Position numbers and translations under genes: made by a program
Shown: positions 26,701-36,796 of the stretch, one piece after another
Layout of the letters: each line of letters begins with the position of its first letter
Position numbering within the stretch: position 1 is the stretch's first letter
Notes under the pieces: model-generated
The model's database searches: none
Told to the model about the DNA's origin: nothing
What the model saw: only the letters and a program-made list of their open reading frames with translations
From: Nematostella vectensis
Lineage: Eukaryota; Cnidaria; Anthozoa; Actiniaria; Edwardsiidae
Direction of reading: 5' to 3'
DNA length: 64,000 nucleotides
Assembly (NCBI RefSeq): GCF_932526225.1
Contig: NC_064041.1
Coordinates: 1,934,699-1,998,698, forward strand

Positions 26701-28645
26701 TTCAAGTGAAAGAAAACATCTCTACGATCAATTCGAGTGGAAAGCGACGATTAAATGGAACTAAATTATTTCACAAAATTGTTGTTAAAAATTCAGAGGA
26801 TGTCTTGAATTAGAATATTTGCATTTGTGAATAATTAAAAGCATTGTGTGGAAATACGAACTGGATTTCACTGAATGGTCATTGCGAACAAAATCTTCAC
26901 GACCATCAGCGAAACTCTCAGAAGCAACTGTTGAAGAAAGGTAAACAATGTTGGAAATTATATTTTAATTAAAATAAAGATAAGAAAGCTTAAGTATGTA
27001 TTAAAACTCACTGAATATAACTATTGAAACTCATCCTTGCATAAAAGTGGCAAAAAATTGCTATTACAGTGTTGTTGATTTTCTCGAGTGAGTCGTAGGT
27101 CCGGAAAATTTTTTGTAAGAGGATCCGGACCGCTCAACAGCCAACAGGGTGCGGCATTCCACCGGAAGTGGTTGTTGCCATATAATAAAATTTATAATTA
27201 CATATCAGTAAAATTGACATTCTCAATCTCATTAAAAAAAACATTTTAGAGACACCTAGATCACCCTAAAACTACCTCTATGAGTCAACACAAAAAGGTG
27301 TTAAATGCTGGCTCCGCTTTTAGGCAGTGCCTAAATCTATATATTAGTGGAAAAGGTGAATTATTGAAGTTATTGGTATTATGGTAATTACTTCCCGGCC
27401 CCTTTCTTGGTCTCCTCCAATTAGAAGGAATCCCCCAGTTAGAATTACAGTGCAATGTTTAGTACAATCTAAGAGGATTTTCGAAATCAGGATTCATTTA
27501 AAGGAGGCTCGTTAGTTAGCATTTTTTAAATTTACTCTTTTTAAAATTGACGTCTAGTAGTCTCAAATCTCGTCCGATTTCCTTCATATTTTCAGAGGAT
27601 GATATTTAATCATCCGTATTTGAGTTGCTATGTTTTATTTTATTTATTGGTGACAGATTTATATTTATGTAACATATGAACAGACCAGAATTTTATGAAC
27701 TTTCCAATATACTTCCAAGAATAACCGATGCTTTTTCTTTAAATTTGCGGAGAGACATAACTTATACTTAGGCATGATGGGGATCATAGTGGCAAGTCTA
27801 AACTGACAATGTACATTTATTTTGTCCGCAAACTCCATTTTCGGGCAACATTGCGTTATCCTTCAATTTGTTTTAGAGAAAGTAGATACACCTTTGTTGT
27901 CTTTAGCCAATGAAAGCTTAGTGGTTGTCTTTACATGTACGTAAAGGACAGGGGTATAGATTATTTCGATTAGACATGACCAAAGAGCGAATTCGTACAA
28001 TTATTATTTAGATTTCGAATCCTCTTGAAAATTTATTGTCTTCGCTTAAAAACCGACAAATAAGCAATTCCGTGCTTTCTCGTTTTAGGGGAGCTAAGGG
28101 GACCCTACAATACAGTTACTCGCCAAATTCTGTCCCTATCCCGAAATACAACATCAAAGGAAGTGGTTTTAATCCGTTCTCTATCCCGAGCCAAAGAACT
28201 TGTATGCTCAATGACCCTCTCATTATTCGTGTTGTGGACTTGAGTGACATTTGCACATGCAGAGGCTATAAAGAATTACTAACGAGTCTCCTTAGAATAT
28301 AATCCATGTACCAGCCTTCAGCCAATCGGCTGTAAACCTTAGAGATTCCTCACAGTTTTACAAAATCTAAGCTATTCATCATCTCGGTTCTGATCTATTT
28401 GCGTTTTGTCTCCAGAAAAAGGCGAAAGCGAACTCCAGCCCGTTAATGACGTGCACGACGATGAGGATAGTGGCGAGAGCGGAGAGGGTACTAAACACTC
28501 ACATCCCATTCTCACTACATCCTTTAACAGCCAATCCAGTAAAACTGAATATAAATATATGCGTGGAATGTTTGTTCCGACCAATCACATGCAAGATGTT
28601 CAAACAGTCAGCATGAAAAATGCCTCAACAAGTGTCAGTGTGTAA
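14443..28645 (+). CDS. Secreted astacin-family zinc metalloprotease (multi-exon)
   Basis: Exons with consistent GT-AG sites and phases: 14443-14500, 14647-14787, 17157-17271, 17491-17562, 21712-21827, 24366-24590, and a terminal exon, here 28416-28645. The product is about 318 residues: signal peptide 1-19, propeptide with RVRR at 41-44, then an astacin catalytic domain to Cys241. The zinc motif is H138-E139...H142...H148, with Glu139 as catalytic base. The Met-turn is SIMHY at 192-196, its Tyr being the usual fifth ligand. The four conserved cysteines are 86, 107, 131 and 241. Astacins cut extracellular proteins after propeptide removal; in cnidarians they act in development, digestion or secretions. 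No ShKT domain is seen. The tail is acidic and Ser/Thr-rich. The fold assignment is secure; the substrate and choice of last exon are not. Confidence 0.9.
14788..17156. other. Astacin intron 2 with a MITE-like element
   Basis: At about 16128-16776 the left end (CTTATTCAGGCTGGGC) and right end (CCAGTCTGAATAGGG) are inverted repeats, and a G-run near each end is followed by CTAAAGG or CTCAAAGG. This fits a MITE of about 650 bp. Two TGACGTCA palindromes lie at 15754-15761 and 15766-15773. Confidence 0.4.
17157..17562 (+). CDS. Astacin exons 3-4: N-terminal lobe of the protease
   Basis: Exon 3 (17157-17271) gives [16 protein letters not shown] and AYIEIKN, matching the astacin pattern A-W...TC..F..R...YI.I. 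Exon 4 (17491-17562) is a 72-nt exon giving [19 protein letters not shown], the GC.S.vG..g..Q.v.lg stretch. Both are too short to stand out as open frames. They were found because their phases (2 to 1, then 2) join exactly to exons 2 and 5. Confidence 0.87.
17770..17900 (+). repeat. Dispersed repeat R2, copy 1
   Basis: It shares AGCGGAGCCAGCGCG, CGGAGCCCCATAG, GGCGACT and GGTCAATGACGTCAT with 32910-33035, and CGGAGCCCCATAG with 18310-18400. The repeat carries a TGACGTCA palindrome and is not visibly coding. Confidence 0.6.
18305..18400 (+). repeat. Dispersed repeat R2, diverged copy 2
   Basis: TTTTTTTAGCGTAGCACC then TGCGGAGCCCCATAGTGATAG aligns with the start of copies 1 and 3, but the match fades after about 70 bp. 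Confidence 0.45.
19874..20921 (-). CDS. Small unrecognised Cys-containing protein nested in the astacin intron
   Basis: Three minus-strand exons join in phase 0: 20921-20694 (ATG start, donor GAG/GTGAGA), 20561-20463 (acceptor AATTGCAG, donor CAG/GTAAAA) and 19996-19874 (acceptor TTTTTACAG, stop TAG). The product is 149 residues. Residues 1-76 contain [12 protein letters not shown] and SICTYC, with basic stretches ([18 protein letters not shown]), which could bind zinc. Residues 77-109 are Ser/Thr/Ala-rich. Residues 110-149 are acidic and helical-looking, ending RCIEVEDT. I do not recognise the family. It could be a nested host gene or a domesticated transposon piece. Three exons with matching phases and good sites argue that it is real. 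Confidence 0.6.
21712..21827 (+). CDS. Astacin exon 5: zinc-binding active site
   Basis: It encodes [19 protein letters not shown], the full astacin signature HExxHxxGFxHExxRxDRD. Acceptor AACAG and donor GTAGGG give phases 2 in and 1 out, matching exons 4 and 6. All zinc ligands and the catalytic glutamate are intact, so the enzyme is predicted active. Confidence 0.92.
22303..23597. mobile_element. Long-TIR non-autonomous DNA element in the astacin intron
   Basis: 22303-22525 is an imperfect inverse of 23345-23597. Matching landmarks: GGGCCAGTGTTATA and TATAACACTGGGCC at the tips, then TTTATTTAATATTTATTTT, GAAACATCCCGCACGA and GTGTGAATAAATAT near the inner ends. The arms are about 220 bp. 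Two more ATTATAACnnTGGGCCA motifs lie inside at 23152-23217. No transposase is seen in the middle. Confidence 0.65.
24366..24590 (+). CDS. Astacin exon 6: Met-turn and domain end
   Basis: It encodes [27 protein letters not shown] (Met-turn), a Gly-rich loop, and [15 protein letters not shown], the last helix and final Cys of the astacin domain. It ends in phase 1 (AAT G, then GTAAGA), which limits the possible last exons. Confidence 0.92.
24591..28415. other. Astacin intron 6, no further exon recognised
   Basis: 24640-24860 is G-rich low complexity with runs of 8-10 G. TGACGTCA palindromes are at 25295-25302 and 25308-25315. I see no coding exon. Confidence 0.4.
28416..28645 (+). CDS. Candidate terminal exon 7a of the astacin gene
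   Basis: The strong acceptor GTTTTGTCTCCAG opens in phase 1 directly from exon 6. It encodes 76 residues rich in Asp, Glu, Ser, Thr and His ([14 protein letters not shown] near the start), ending at TAA. No known domain and no membrane or GPI signal is seen. It reads as a disordered acidic tail. Confidence 0.6.
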
Positions 28646-28831
28646 TTCTTGATTCGCCAGAGGACAATATTTCCTTTTATAAATGTTTATTTAGAAATCC
28701 GAACGCATTTTTACTTGTTCGCGGTTTTTTAGTTCGCGCTGTGGCCTGCTCTGAGACCCAGCGGTCTTTGCGGGCACTTCTAAATGTTGCGGCTCTTTTA
28801 ACAAAGCGCTGGATCTTTGAGCATGCGTGTA

Positions 28832-29019
<188 letters not shown>

Positions 29020-29226
29020 TAGAGTGGTTTTAAAAAACCCGTGAAATACTATTTAGTCTATTTAGTACTATACACTGTAATGTCTTTGTTCTCTTTTGTT
29101 CTGGCTTGACTATTACATTCTAACGACTACATTTTGTTGCACGGGATTTTGAAAACAACTCTAGTGCTTGATATGAACTTAAAAGATAAACCTAAGCATA
29201 ACTGGCCTGGTTTTTTTCATTTACAG

Positions 29227-29264
29227 ATGTGAAGGGTCCCAAACCTGGAGATATTATGTACTAA
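29227..29264 (+). CDS. Alternative terminal exon 7b of the astacin gene
   Basis: The acceptor TTTTTTCATTTACAG is followed, in the phase left by exon 6, by a 12-residue tail DVKGPKPGDIMY and TAA. A canonical AATAAA lies 125 bp downstream at 29389-29394. It would replace the 76-residue acidic tail of exon 7a with a short Pro/Lys tail. Confidence 0.4.
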
Positions 29265-29388
29265 GCAAGATGAAGGGAAATTTGAAAGAGTAATTGTTAA
29301 GCGGAGGACAAGGAGAATCTATATTACACCTGATCAACCATGCATGCGAACCTATGTAGAAATATTCAGCAATATCTCTAGCATGCCG

Positions 29389-29394
29389 AATAAA
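29389..29394 (+). terminator. AATAAA poly(A) signal
   Basis: Canonical hexamer downstream of the TAA at 29262-29264. It is the first AATAAA I noticed after candidate exon 7b and could serve both 7a and 7b. Confidence 0.35.
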
Positions 29395-29594
29395 TGAAAA
29401 TCTCATGGTTCTAAGAGTTCCCTGTGGTCTCCGATGGGTATTTCGATAGCACTGTGTACTAGTGCTTTGGAGTTATCTGAGCCTAAACCTCGCACAAAAT
29501 GTTGCAATAATTATTTGATACAGCTGCGTAGCAGGGGGCGGGGTACTGGGGGGCACAAATATACACACAAATATATTTTTAAATTATATCTATC

Positions 29595-29757
29595 CTTCCT
29601 AATTATATAGTCCTTACCCTTGTATTCTTTATGCCCGACCGTTAACCCAAACTTGCCCGTAATTATTTAGTCCTTACCCTTGTACTCTTTATGCTTGAAC
29701 GTTAGCCCACACTTGCCCGTGATGTTATAGTCCTACACCTAGTACTCTTAATGCTCG
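29595..29757 (-). repeat. 60-bp tandem repeat, likely LINE 3' UTR
   Basis: About 2.7 copies of a 60-bp unit (TAGTCCTTACCCTTGTA and TTGCCCGT recur at 60-bp spacing, e.g. 29611 and 29671). It follows, in minus orientation, the end of the LINE remnant and may be its 3' UTR. Confidence 0.6.
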
Positions 29758-30112
29758 ATCGATATTATATCTATCAAAAGAATTGATTATCAAATGTTTA
29801 ATTTTCCCGCTTTGAAAAGCGGCTATTAAAAAACAATTTAATGTTTCTTCAAATCTGCGCCATAGATTTTTTACATTTACATTACATTTATTTACTTGCA
29901 TCCATTTACATTGATGGTATTGCATAACATAATATGGCTTAAATGAGAGTATTCGGTCTTGATTTAAATGTTTTGCATATAAAGTGGGCTACTTTCTTAT
30001 TCACAAAAGGGTCAACATTATTAAAAAGGAACAGAATTTTATCATAATTACTTAGATTGTCAAAGAAAATGTAGTGGGATTTGATATCAGAAAATAATTG
30101 CTTTCTTTCAAA

Positions 30113-30852
30113 GGCCGGTTCTTGAAAGGCCGATTAACTTAACCCTCGATCAGCGCATAATCCAGGGTTAAAATTCGCTAATCGTAGGTTAGCTAATCGA
30201 CGGATAACTCACCGTTCCCGAAAGCCAAGTTATCCCCCGAATTACTAACCCTGGATTAAACGAGTGAAAAACTGGTTTGAGGAGTAAAATTCACACAGGG
30301 TACCCAGTATATCAACAGAAAGCAACTTAAATTTACATTTGGTGATTTTATTTTCGCAGAAAAGCCCCAAAACACATCTACATCACCTGTAATTACCTCC
30401 ATTTCATGGCCAAAAAGTGTCATTTGCAGGATTCGAGTTGGTGCGTGACACTAGCGAGACAGATTCATTTCAAGTATAAATTTCATGTAACTTTCTGTCT
30501 GTCCCAGCACAATTTTCAAGTCAGCATCGCAACGAAGGTCACATGATAAAGCGAAATGTTAGGATATTTGATCCCTACATTGTTTTGTGTAACGTCTTTT
30601 TTGTCGACAACTTTATTTTATGAAGCTTTAGTTCTACTACAAAGTTTGGGAGGCCTGTGTTACGCCAACTAAACAGTGGGTTAGCGAGTTAACCCACCTC
30701 GCGAGCAGGGTTAGATTTTACCTCCAAACTGACCCAGAGTTAGCGCTAACCAGCGTTTCGGGAACGGAACTCATCCGGGGGTAAAAATTTAATCGTGGGT
30801 TAGAGTTAATTTAACCCTGGGTTAGCGCAAATCGGCTTTTCAGGAACCGGCC
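30113..30852. mobile_element. MITE with long TIRs (GGCCGGTT...AACCGGCC)
   Basis: The left end GGCCGGTTCTTGAAAGGCCG and the right end, read inversely, GGCCGGTTCCTGAAAAGCCG are nearly identical. The inverse similarity continues through AACCCTGG/CCAGGGTT and CGTTCCCGAAA over more than 100 bp. At 740 bp with no protein, it is non-autonomous. It interrupts the LINE remnant between HPTL and FERKQ. Confidence 0.75.
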
Positions 30853-31023
30853 CCAGAGTGGGATGAGACGCAGAAAAGCATGAAATGTTTTTCATCTTCT
30901 AAAGTGTTCTGGCAGATACGCTTCTCTCTTGGAATCGGAGGTTTTGTGTGTCTGCCTGTTTCTATGTTTAGATTAAGATTCCCTAGTCTGAGTTTGGCTA
31001 AAGCTTTTCTGTGTTCCATCTTA

Positions 31024-31273
31024 AAGCCGCATTGTCACCAGTTTACTTTCGGTCGATTACGTTACGATCTCTAATGATTTTTAACGGAAAACGCGAAAAC
31101 TATTTCAAAATATTGAAAAAAAAATGTGTATATTGCAAGTTTCTTCGAGGATGTGATTGATAATTGAGAGCGGATGGCATGTTAAATATCTCGGATTCTA
31201 ATAGATTCTTTTGTCTTTTAACGGTTGAGGTTTCCGTCGGACCTCCGGAAGTGAACTGGTGACAATGCGGCTT
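31024..31273. mobile_element. MITE with TTAA target duplication
   Basis: The ends AGCCGCATTGTCACCAGTTT and its inverse AACTGGTGACAATGCGGCT are flanked by TTAA on both sides (31020-31023 and 31274-31277). TTAA duplications are typical of piggyBac and Kolobok superfamilies. It interrupts the same LINE remnant, so it is younger than that insertion. Confidence 0.75.
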
Positions 31274-31714
31274 TAAGTATTTTATCATAGCATTCACTAG
31301 ATTTTGTGTCTTTTTTGAAAGAGGAGTAAAAAATTAGCTTTTTGTTCAGATTTATAAGACCCATTTGATGACGTTTAGATTCGCTTGTAATATTTGTGAT
31401 TAATTTTCCTAGTTTAAATTTGTTATAAATCGTCTCCTTATTACATGGGGCATCAAATGTTTCTAGTATCTTACATATTGAGGACATGAAGCTCGATTTA
31501 CCCGAACATGTCAATTCGCTAGAAATTTTCAGGCATTGTTTGGCAATACTATTTTCTGGTAATGCTTGAATATGGAGCCAAAACAGTAGGGTGTTACGTA
31601 ATATTGTTGATTTTAGCGATAATCTGCCGGCCTCATTTCGGGTAGAGACATTCGGGGCGCGTTTGTTCAAGCCAAAGTAGTATTTGAAAAAATAGAGACG
31701 CACCGCATATGCTT

Positions 31715-31739
31715 GCCCCCCCCCCCCCCCCCCCCCCCT
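31715..31739 (+). repeat. C homopolymer tract
   Basis: About 22 C residues. Other runs of this kind in the window are at 11582, 23673, 56773, 62026 and 62480. Confidence 0.8.
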
Positions 31740-32607
31740 TCCACTGCTACAATCACCATCATCACTCATCAGTGTAATCATTGAGAAATACCGCATTTGG
31801 GTGGTGTTATCCCCAGGGGGAGGCACAGGGACGGCTTTGTCAAATGGGCTCGGAATACACATCATGTTGTCCCCACATGAGTTTGGTAAGCAGGTGCTCT
31901 TACACCTATTTTCAAATGTATGCGGAATCACGGGTTTCCGATTTCCAAAGCTTTTAGCAAAGATCAGCGCTGGAGAGTAATTTCCCATCAATATTCACAA
32001 GACTCATCTGTTGAAGACACTTGCAGGGCAATCTTTGTTGGGAAGTCGTTCGCATACGATACCAGAAAACGCTTGAACATGGGGACACAGACGGCGATTG
32101 CATACTGTATTTTGTAAGCTTTATTGATTTTGAATCAGAATGGTTTCGTTCTGGGCCTAAATATATATGTTTGTTTAGTATTGCCAACAGATGCTGATAA
32201 CTTTATGAGAAATATGTTAGAAACCAAACCTGAGTTAAATCTCGATGAGTACGCCTTATGGTTAACACAGTTGACCGCCATAGTCCGCCATAGAAGTTTA
32301 GTATTTCCACCATTTTTCACTCGTTTATCCGCCTCGGATTCACCTTTCCTTGCGTTCACGGCACTTGACGTCCCCGTGTTCAGATGGCTTTTCTGGTACG
32401 TATAAGTGTATCAATAAAAGCAGCTAGCACATGTTTTTGGTTATCAAAAATTACAACCCTAAATGAAAAGGCGAACCCTTTCGAACAAGGCAAACAAAGT
32501 TTACCAATACAAAATTTATGTTTCTAGGTTATGAAATGCTAAGAAAGTATGATAAAATGCCGCAAGCCACATGAAATTTTCAAGTTCTTGGCCATGTGGG
32601 CGGGTAT

Positions 32608-32832
32608 TAGAGAGCTTAAGCAAGTGAACACGAACGGCATCAAAAACGGCGCGCGCGCTCACGAATTGCTGAAAAACGGCGTTGACGTCCGTGACAGGAA
32701 ATCTAGAACGGCATTTTCCCTATTTTTACGTTCTACGCGCGCGGTCACGGACGTCAACGCCGTTTTTCCAACAATTCGTCAGAGCGCGCGCCGTTTTGTA
32801 TGCCGTTCGTGTTGACTTGCTTAAGCTCTCTA
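32608..32832. mobile_element. Near-palindromic MITE, 225 bp
   Basis: The arms begin TAGAGAGCTTAAGCAAGT and are complementary almost to the centre: AACACGAACGGCAT, CGGCGCGCGC, AACGGCGTTGACGTCCGTGAC near both ends. The element is a foldback with only about 30 bp of unpaired centre. No coding capacity. Confidence 0.75.
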
Positions 32833-32909
32833 TTATGTCATGCTGTTTCTGTTGTCTTTCAGTCACAAAAGCGCTCCAGCCCACCCCCGTCGACTTTGTT
32901 AAAGACAGT

Positions 32910-33035
32910 TATAGCGGAGCCAGCGCGCGGAGCTCTATAGGTAAAGAAATTGGTAATAAACTAGGCGACTCAAAATTCGTGGTCAATGACGTCATGCCAC
33001 ACGCTGTCAGCTGGCTGTACAACTCACGTGACCAG
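32910..33035 (+). repeat. Dispersed repeat R2, copy 3
   Basis: It aligns to 17770-17900: AGCGGAGCCAGCGCG, CGGAGCTCTATAGGTA, GGTCAATGACGTCATG. It contains TGACGTCA at 32987-32994. Confidence 0.6.
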
Positions 33036-33758
33036 CTCATACGACCAGGCCAGCTAATTGATTGATCACCCGAATCCAATGACAGAGAAAATGCAACTAA
33101 CAATCCAGTCAAATGGCCGTATGAAAATGAGAATTTGAAGGATAAATCTGTCTACTGTTTGTACTACTTTGTTCTTACAAGCTCGGAATATCGGCTCAAC
33201 TTCTTCGGTGGTTGAAAACTTTATAGTTTAAGGAAAAGGCTTCAAAACCAGCAGCATTTATCAGGGAATTGTCGAGGCTCTGCACTACTTTTTTCATTAA
33301 GATGTTACAGAGCAAAAATCGAAAAAGGAAAGCTTTATTTATGATAGCTCAAATACGGAATTGTTCTCCTAAACAAGCGAACACAGCATACAGGCATAAA
33401 TCTATTACATAAGTGACAAGTGACAGTTCGTTAATATCGATTTCAACCACGTGATTATAATCTATTGTAAATCAGTCAGATCAACAGTAACCGAGATCGG
33501 AACTCTGAAATACAGCTAACCAGTACGATTACAAAACCTACAGCTAACCAGGACTTTGAGAATCAGAAAACACGATCGGATACGCCACAGAAGTAAGTTA
33601 ATTTGTGAGTTTGAATAACTGTAAATAAGCTTTGATTTCATGCAATCTTTAAGTCAATGTAAATTAAATAACTTTCATTCTAGATCGAAAAAAATATATC
33701 TTTACACATCGTTGGATTGTTATACGGTTTGTGGCGAAATCCCCACGGGAACCTAATA

Positions 33759-34920
33759 CAGTCGAACCTCTATTAAGCGGTCACCCCCGGGACTTAGCTT
33801 AGTGACCGCTTAATAGAGGTTGACCGCTTAATAGAGGCTTCGCTATTTTCGCCCCTGAATTAGCGTAAATCGGGCTTATACGTAATAACTTTTTATTATA
33901 ATAAACAACAGTAACAATCATGTTAGCCCTAAGACTGGTGCATTCCAATTTGATCCAGAAATGTTTGAAACCGCCTAGTCAGTTTGTTTTTGCCTATGCG
34001 GCTCTTGTGGCTTTGCCTAATTCTATGGGCATGAGCTACTTTCGCTGGCGTTATGTAAAGTAAATGAGTGCGTTAAGGTGATGTTACACGCTTCGTTTCC
34101 GTCGATATCCGTCATTAAGCGTTTGCGCAATTTTGAAAGTCGAATAAAAAACTCGCAGTGCGTTGCCGTACCCAAAAACTCACAAATCTGACCCAGTTGC
34201 ATTCATTCGGGGATACCATGAATACATGACTGAGTGAGAACCAGCACTAGAAGATGTTTATTAACTTATGCGGGAACCAACTAACATAAAGGATCCGAAT
34301 GCTGTTGCAATCGTTAGAGAAAAAGCCGACAAAACGGTGATGGATGGAGACGGCCACCCGAATACTCTAGTTGACGATTACGAAGTTATGAGGCATATTC
34401 CCAAACTGATGTCAACGTGGGTTACCAAATACCTCAAGAGACCTACGAACTGTGAGAAAGTCGTAGTCAAAGGGAAGTGGGTGAACAGAGGTGGTGGCTA
34501 TGGACTCGAGATTCCTTGTGAATACATATTTGAAGGTGACAGTTTTTCTTCTAGCTGGCTAAAGCGGAAATTGGTAATCGAGGAATTTGATGCGACTGAT
34601 CCGCATAAGACCACACAAGTCTCACAAGACGATTAGCCATAGTAATTAGATTAGACAGTTAAAAATATGACGAAATATGACGTGCACTATCTGTTGTCAT
34701 GCTGACAAATATTGATGATGACCGTTTAATAGAGGTGAAAAACAATGAAATCAACCAATTGGGACCCTCCTTTGGTGACCGCGTCCGCTTAATAGAGGTG
34801 ACCGCTCAATAGAGGTCAAATTTACAGTAAACATAAGGGGGAAAATTCGGGACATTGGTAAATTACCGTTGAATAGAGGGTGACCGCTTAATAGAGGGCC
34901 GCTTAATAGAGGTTCGACTG
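33759..34920 (+). mobile_element. Pogo/Tigger-like TIR element with TA duplication
   Basis: A perfect 22-bp terminal inverted repeat (starting CAGTCGAACCTC) occupies 33759-33780 and 34899-34920, flanked by TA on both sides. This fits Tc1/pogo-type insertion. Just inside each end are several copies of GACCGCTTAATAGAGG, probably transposase-binding repeats. The 1,162-bp element has no recognisable transposase. It carries the HIRAN-like ORF at 34268-34636. Confidence 0.85.
34268..34636 (+). CDS. HIRAN-like protein fragment carried by the pogo-like element
   Basis: A 122-residue frame contains REPTNIKDPNAVAIVREK, a spacer, then YEVMRHIPKLMS, VVVKGKWVNRGGGYGLEIPC and EYIFEGD. It resembles HIRAN-type domains (rE..N..D..AVav...vGh.P... 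G.eiPC.Y.F), which bind DNA ends in SNF2/RAD5 proteins and also occur alone. Reading the same frame upstream gives GYHEYMTE, a stop, EPALEDVY, a second stop, then this ORF, so the N-terminal half is broken by two stops. I think the domain is decayed. The ATG at 34268 is just the first one after the last stop. Confidence 0.55.
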   Translation: MREPTNIKDPNAVAIVREKADKTVMDGDGHPNTLVDDYEVMRHIPKLMSTWVTKYLKRPTNCEKVVVKGKWVNRGGGYGLEIPCEYIFEGDSFSSSWLKRKLVIEEFDATDPHKTTQVSQDD

Positions 34921-35610
34921 TACAACTAATAGAAATATAAATCGAAACATAATTTCTGTCATATTCCTTTTAAGTATAATGCTTTTTGTTTGCAAATATT
35001 TCTGATAATAATCCTAAAAAAACGATTTTCGTCGTTTTACAACTTCCCTGATTTTCCCGGTGTCACTATTCAATCATCTTGCTTCCACTGTGTTTTTAAT
35101 TGGCTGAGAGATCATTATTCTTGAACGCTGATTGGATGCTATTTTGGCGCGCACTAAAATGGCTTCCCAGTTCTTTTATAATCGTTAAAGAAACTTTTCC
35201 TCAGATATGTAAAATACATCTACAATTCAAGACTTACTTATCTATCTAGCTCAGGTAAGAACGACCTTGACGACTCCTGTATACACAGTTGTATAACTAT
35301 GTATCATTAAGCTTATTTAATTGAGAATTCATTTGTTATTTATTGGCAAATGTGTTCGCAATCATCCTTGCAAAGTCTTTCTCTTTACTTTATCTCCTGT
35401 CTATGCTGTTTTCGTCCCAAATTTAATGTTAAATACACAATACGTCAAAATGTCTATCTTTCTTTCTCATATAAAGCTAATATTGATCTGTTGTCTGTTT
35501 CTGTTTGGTAAGGATACTAATCTAATCATTTGTTTTCCTCTATGTTTGTTCTCATGTTTTAAGAAAATTAGAAAATTGAAATAACAACGAACGATTTTTT
35601 TCTGATTCAG

Positions 35611-35681
35611 GTGAACTGTTAATACCCAAAAGCCACGATGTGAGACTGAATGAAGACATGGATGATGAGCAGCATATTTAG
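35611..35681 (+). CDS. Possible further terminal exon (third candidate) of the astacin gene
   Basis: The strong acceptor TTTTTTTCTGATTCAG is followed, in the phase left by astacin exon 6, by GELLIPKSHDVRLNEDMDDE then QHI and TAG. AATAAA lies at 35957-35962. The tail is acidic like exon 7a. It is far (11 kb) from exon 6 with transposons between, so it may belong to another transcript or be chance. Confidence 0.25.
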
Positions 35682-35699
35682 CAAAATATTTAGCTTTCC

Positions 35700-36600
35700 T
35701 TTCTTCCCTTTAAAATATGTTTTTCCTTTTCAATCAATCTGCATTCTTCCCCTGGGAAAAATATTTTTGATGTTTGGTTGATATTGCCCTAAAATTTTAA
35801 CAAAAACTTGAAACGGTGATTTCTTTTTCCTTTTTCAGGGGGGGGGGTTGTCCCAAGTGCTATGCTCTTTTCATTCGTTTGTGGGATTCAAGCTACTTAT
35901 GAGTAGCAATAATTTGATTCGCTATTCAGCATCCTTTGCGCATCCTTTTAAAATATAATAAAATAGATACATTCAAGTTTATTCAGAACCTACATTTCTG
36001 CGTCTTCGCCATATCTGCTATTGGGTAAAATTGCTGTTTACCATTCCCATTTACCCAAAGAGACAGAAGGGGATAATCGATCTCAACCCTAAGGGATAAC
36101 ACTTTGAGTGTGGTCAGTATTTCTTAGCCCCATAAGGTAGCACATTAGGTGTGGTCAAGCAATTTCTTTCTCTAAGCATTTTGAACACTCCCTCAAGGAA
36201 AAGCAGTTAGTATAATTTCATACCCTTAAGATAGGACAAACAAACCCGTCTGACTATTTTAGGAGGAACCCCCCCTTTCCTGAATGGATGCTGTCAATTT
36301 TTTTTTCTTTTCTTTTCTGATTTTTCTTTTCTTATCTATGCTAACTTTGTCTGGGGTTTTAACTGGGGGGTTAACATTTAAGAATGATATAACTGTGCTG
36401 TTAGACTGACGTAGGAAAAGGATAGTGAATTGAAATATTTGTACTCAAAAGATTTGTAGTTGCATCTTCCAGCAATTTGGTACCTGTACTGTGTTTTAAA
36501 AATGGCTGAATATTTTAATCGAAACGACAGTGAGCTTGCAGGTATTCCAAATAAATAAAGAAATTGACCAGTTTCCTTATAAGGAAATAACCGCACTTGA
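35700..36600. other. No gene recognised
   Basis: AT-rich sequence with a G-run at 35840-35848. I see no exon. Confidence 0.4.
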
Positions 36601-36638
36601 CTTGATATAGCTACGGGTGCTTCTGGTGATGATCAGTA

Positions 36639-36796
36639 GCCAATCAAAGGAGGCATACAGCTATTTAAGCGCGTACGACAGGACTACCTCTGTGGTTGTT
36701 ACGGAGTGACGTCATTGCTGTCATCGTACTGTCATCGATCTGCGGTTTCATATTGACATTATAGGTACTGAACAAAATCTTGCATCATTAAGTCTG
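36639..36796 (+). promoter_or_regulatory. Possible promoter plus 5' UTR exon
   Basis: CCAAT (36641), TATTTAAG (36662) and a TGACGTCA CRE palindrome (36707-36714) occur in order. They are followed by AAGTCTG and a consensus splice donor GTAAGTAATT at 36797. This looks like a promoter with a non-coding first exon. I cannot find the partner exons; a LINE starts 300 bp further on. Confidence 0.3.

Larger units (their letters stand above)
29940..31720 (-). pseudogene. Non-LTR retrotransposon RT C-terminal remnant split by two MITEs
   Basis: Minus-strand protein text of a LINE C-terminal region runs in three pieces. 31710-31280 reads APNVSTRNEAGRLSL and LLFWLHIQALPENSIAKQ. 31018-30872 reads LAKLRLGNLNLNIETGR and NTLEDEKHFMLFC. 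30112-29940 reads DKILFLFNNVD and KKVAHFICKTF. The gaps are exactly filled by inverted-repeat elements at 31024-31273 and 30113-30852. The catalytic RT core is absent. This is a dead 3' fragment. Confidence 0.75.

Noticed and set aside
31218-31991. A 257-residue minus ORF as a host gene
   Set aside because: Its middle is LINE C-terminal protein, its end runs into a TTAA-flanked MITE, and its start crosses a C homopolymer. It is chance openness over transposon debris.
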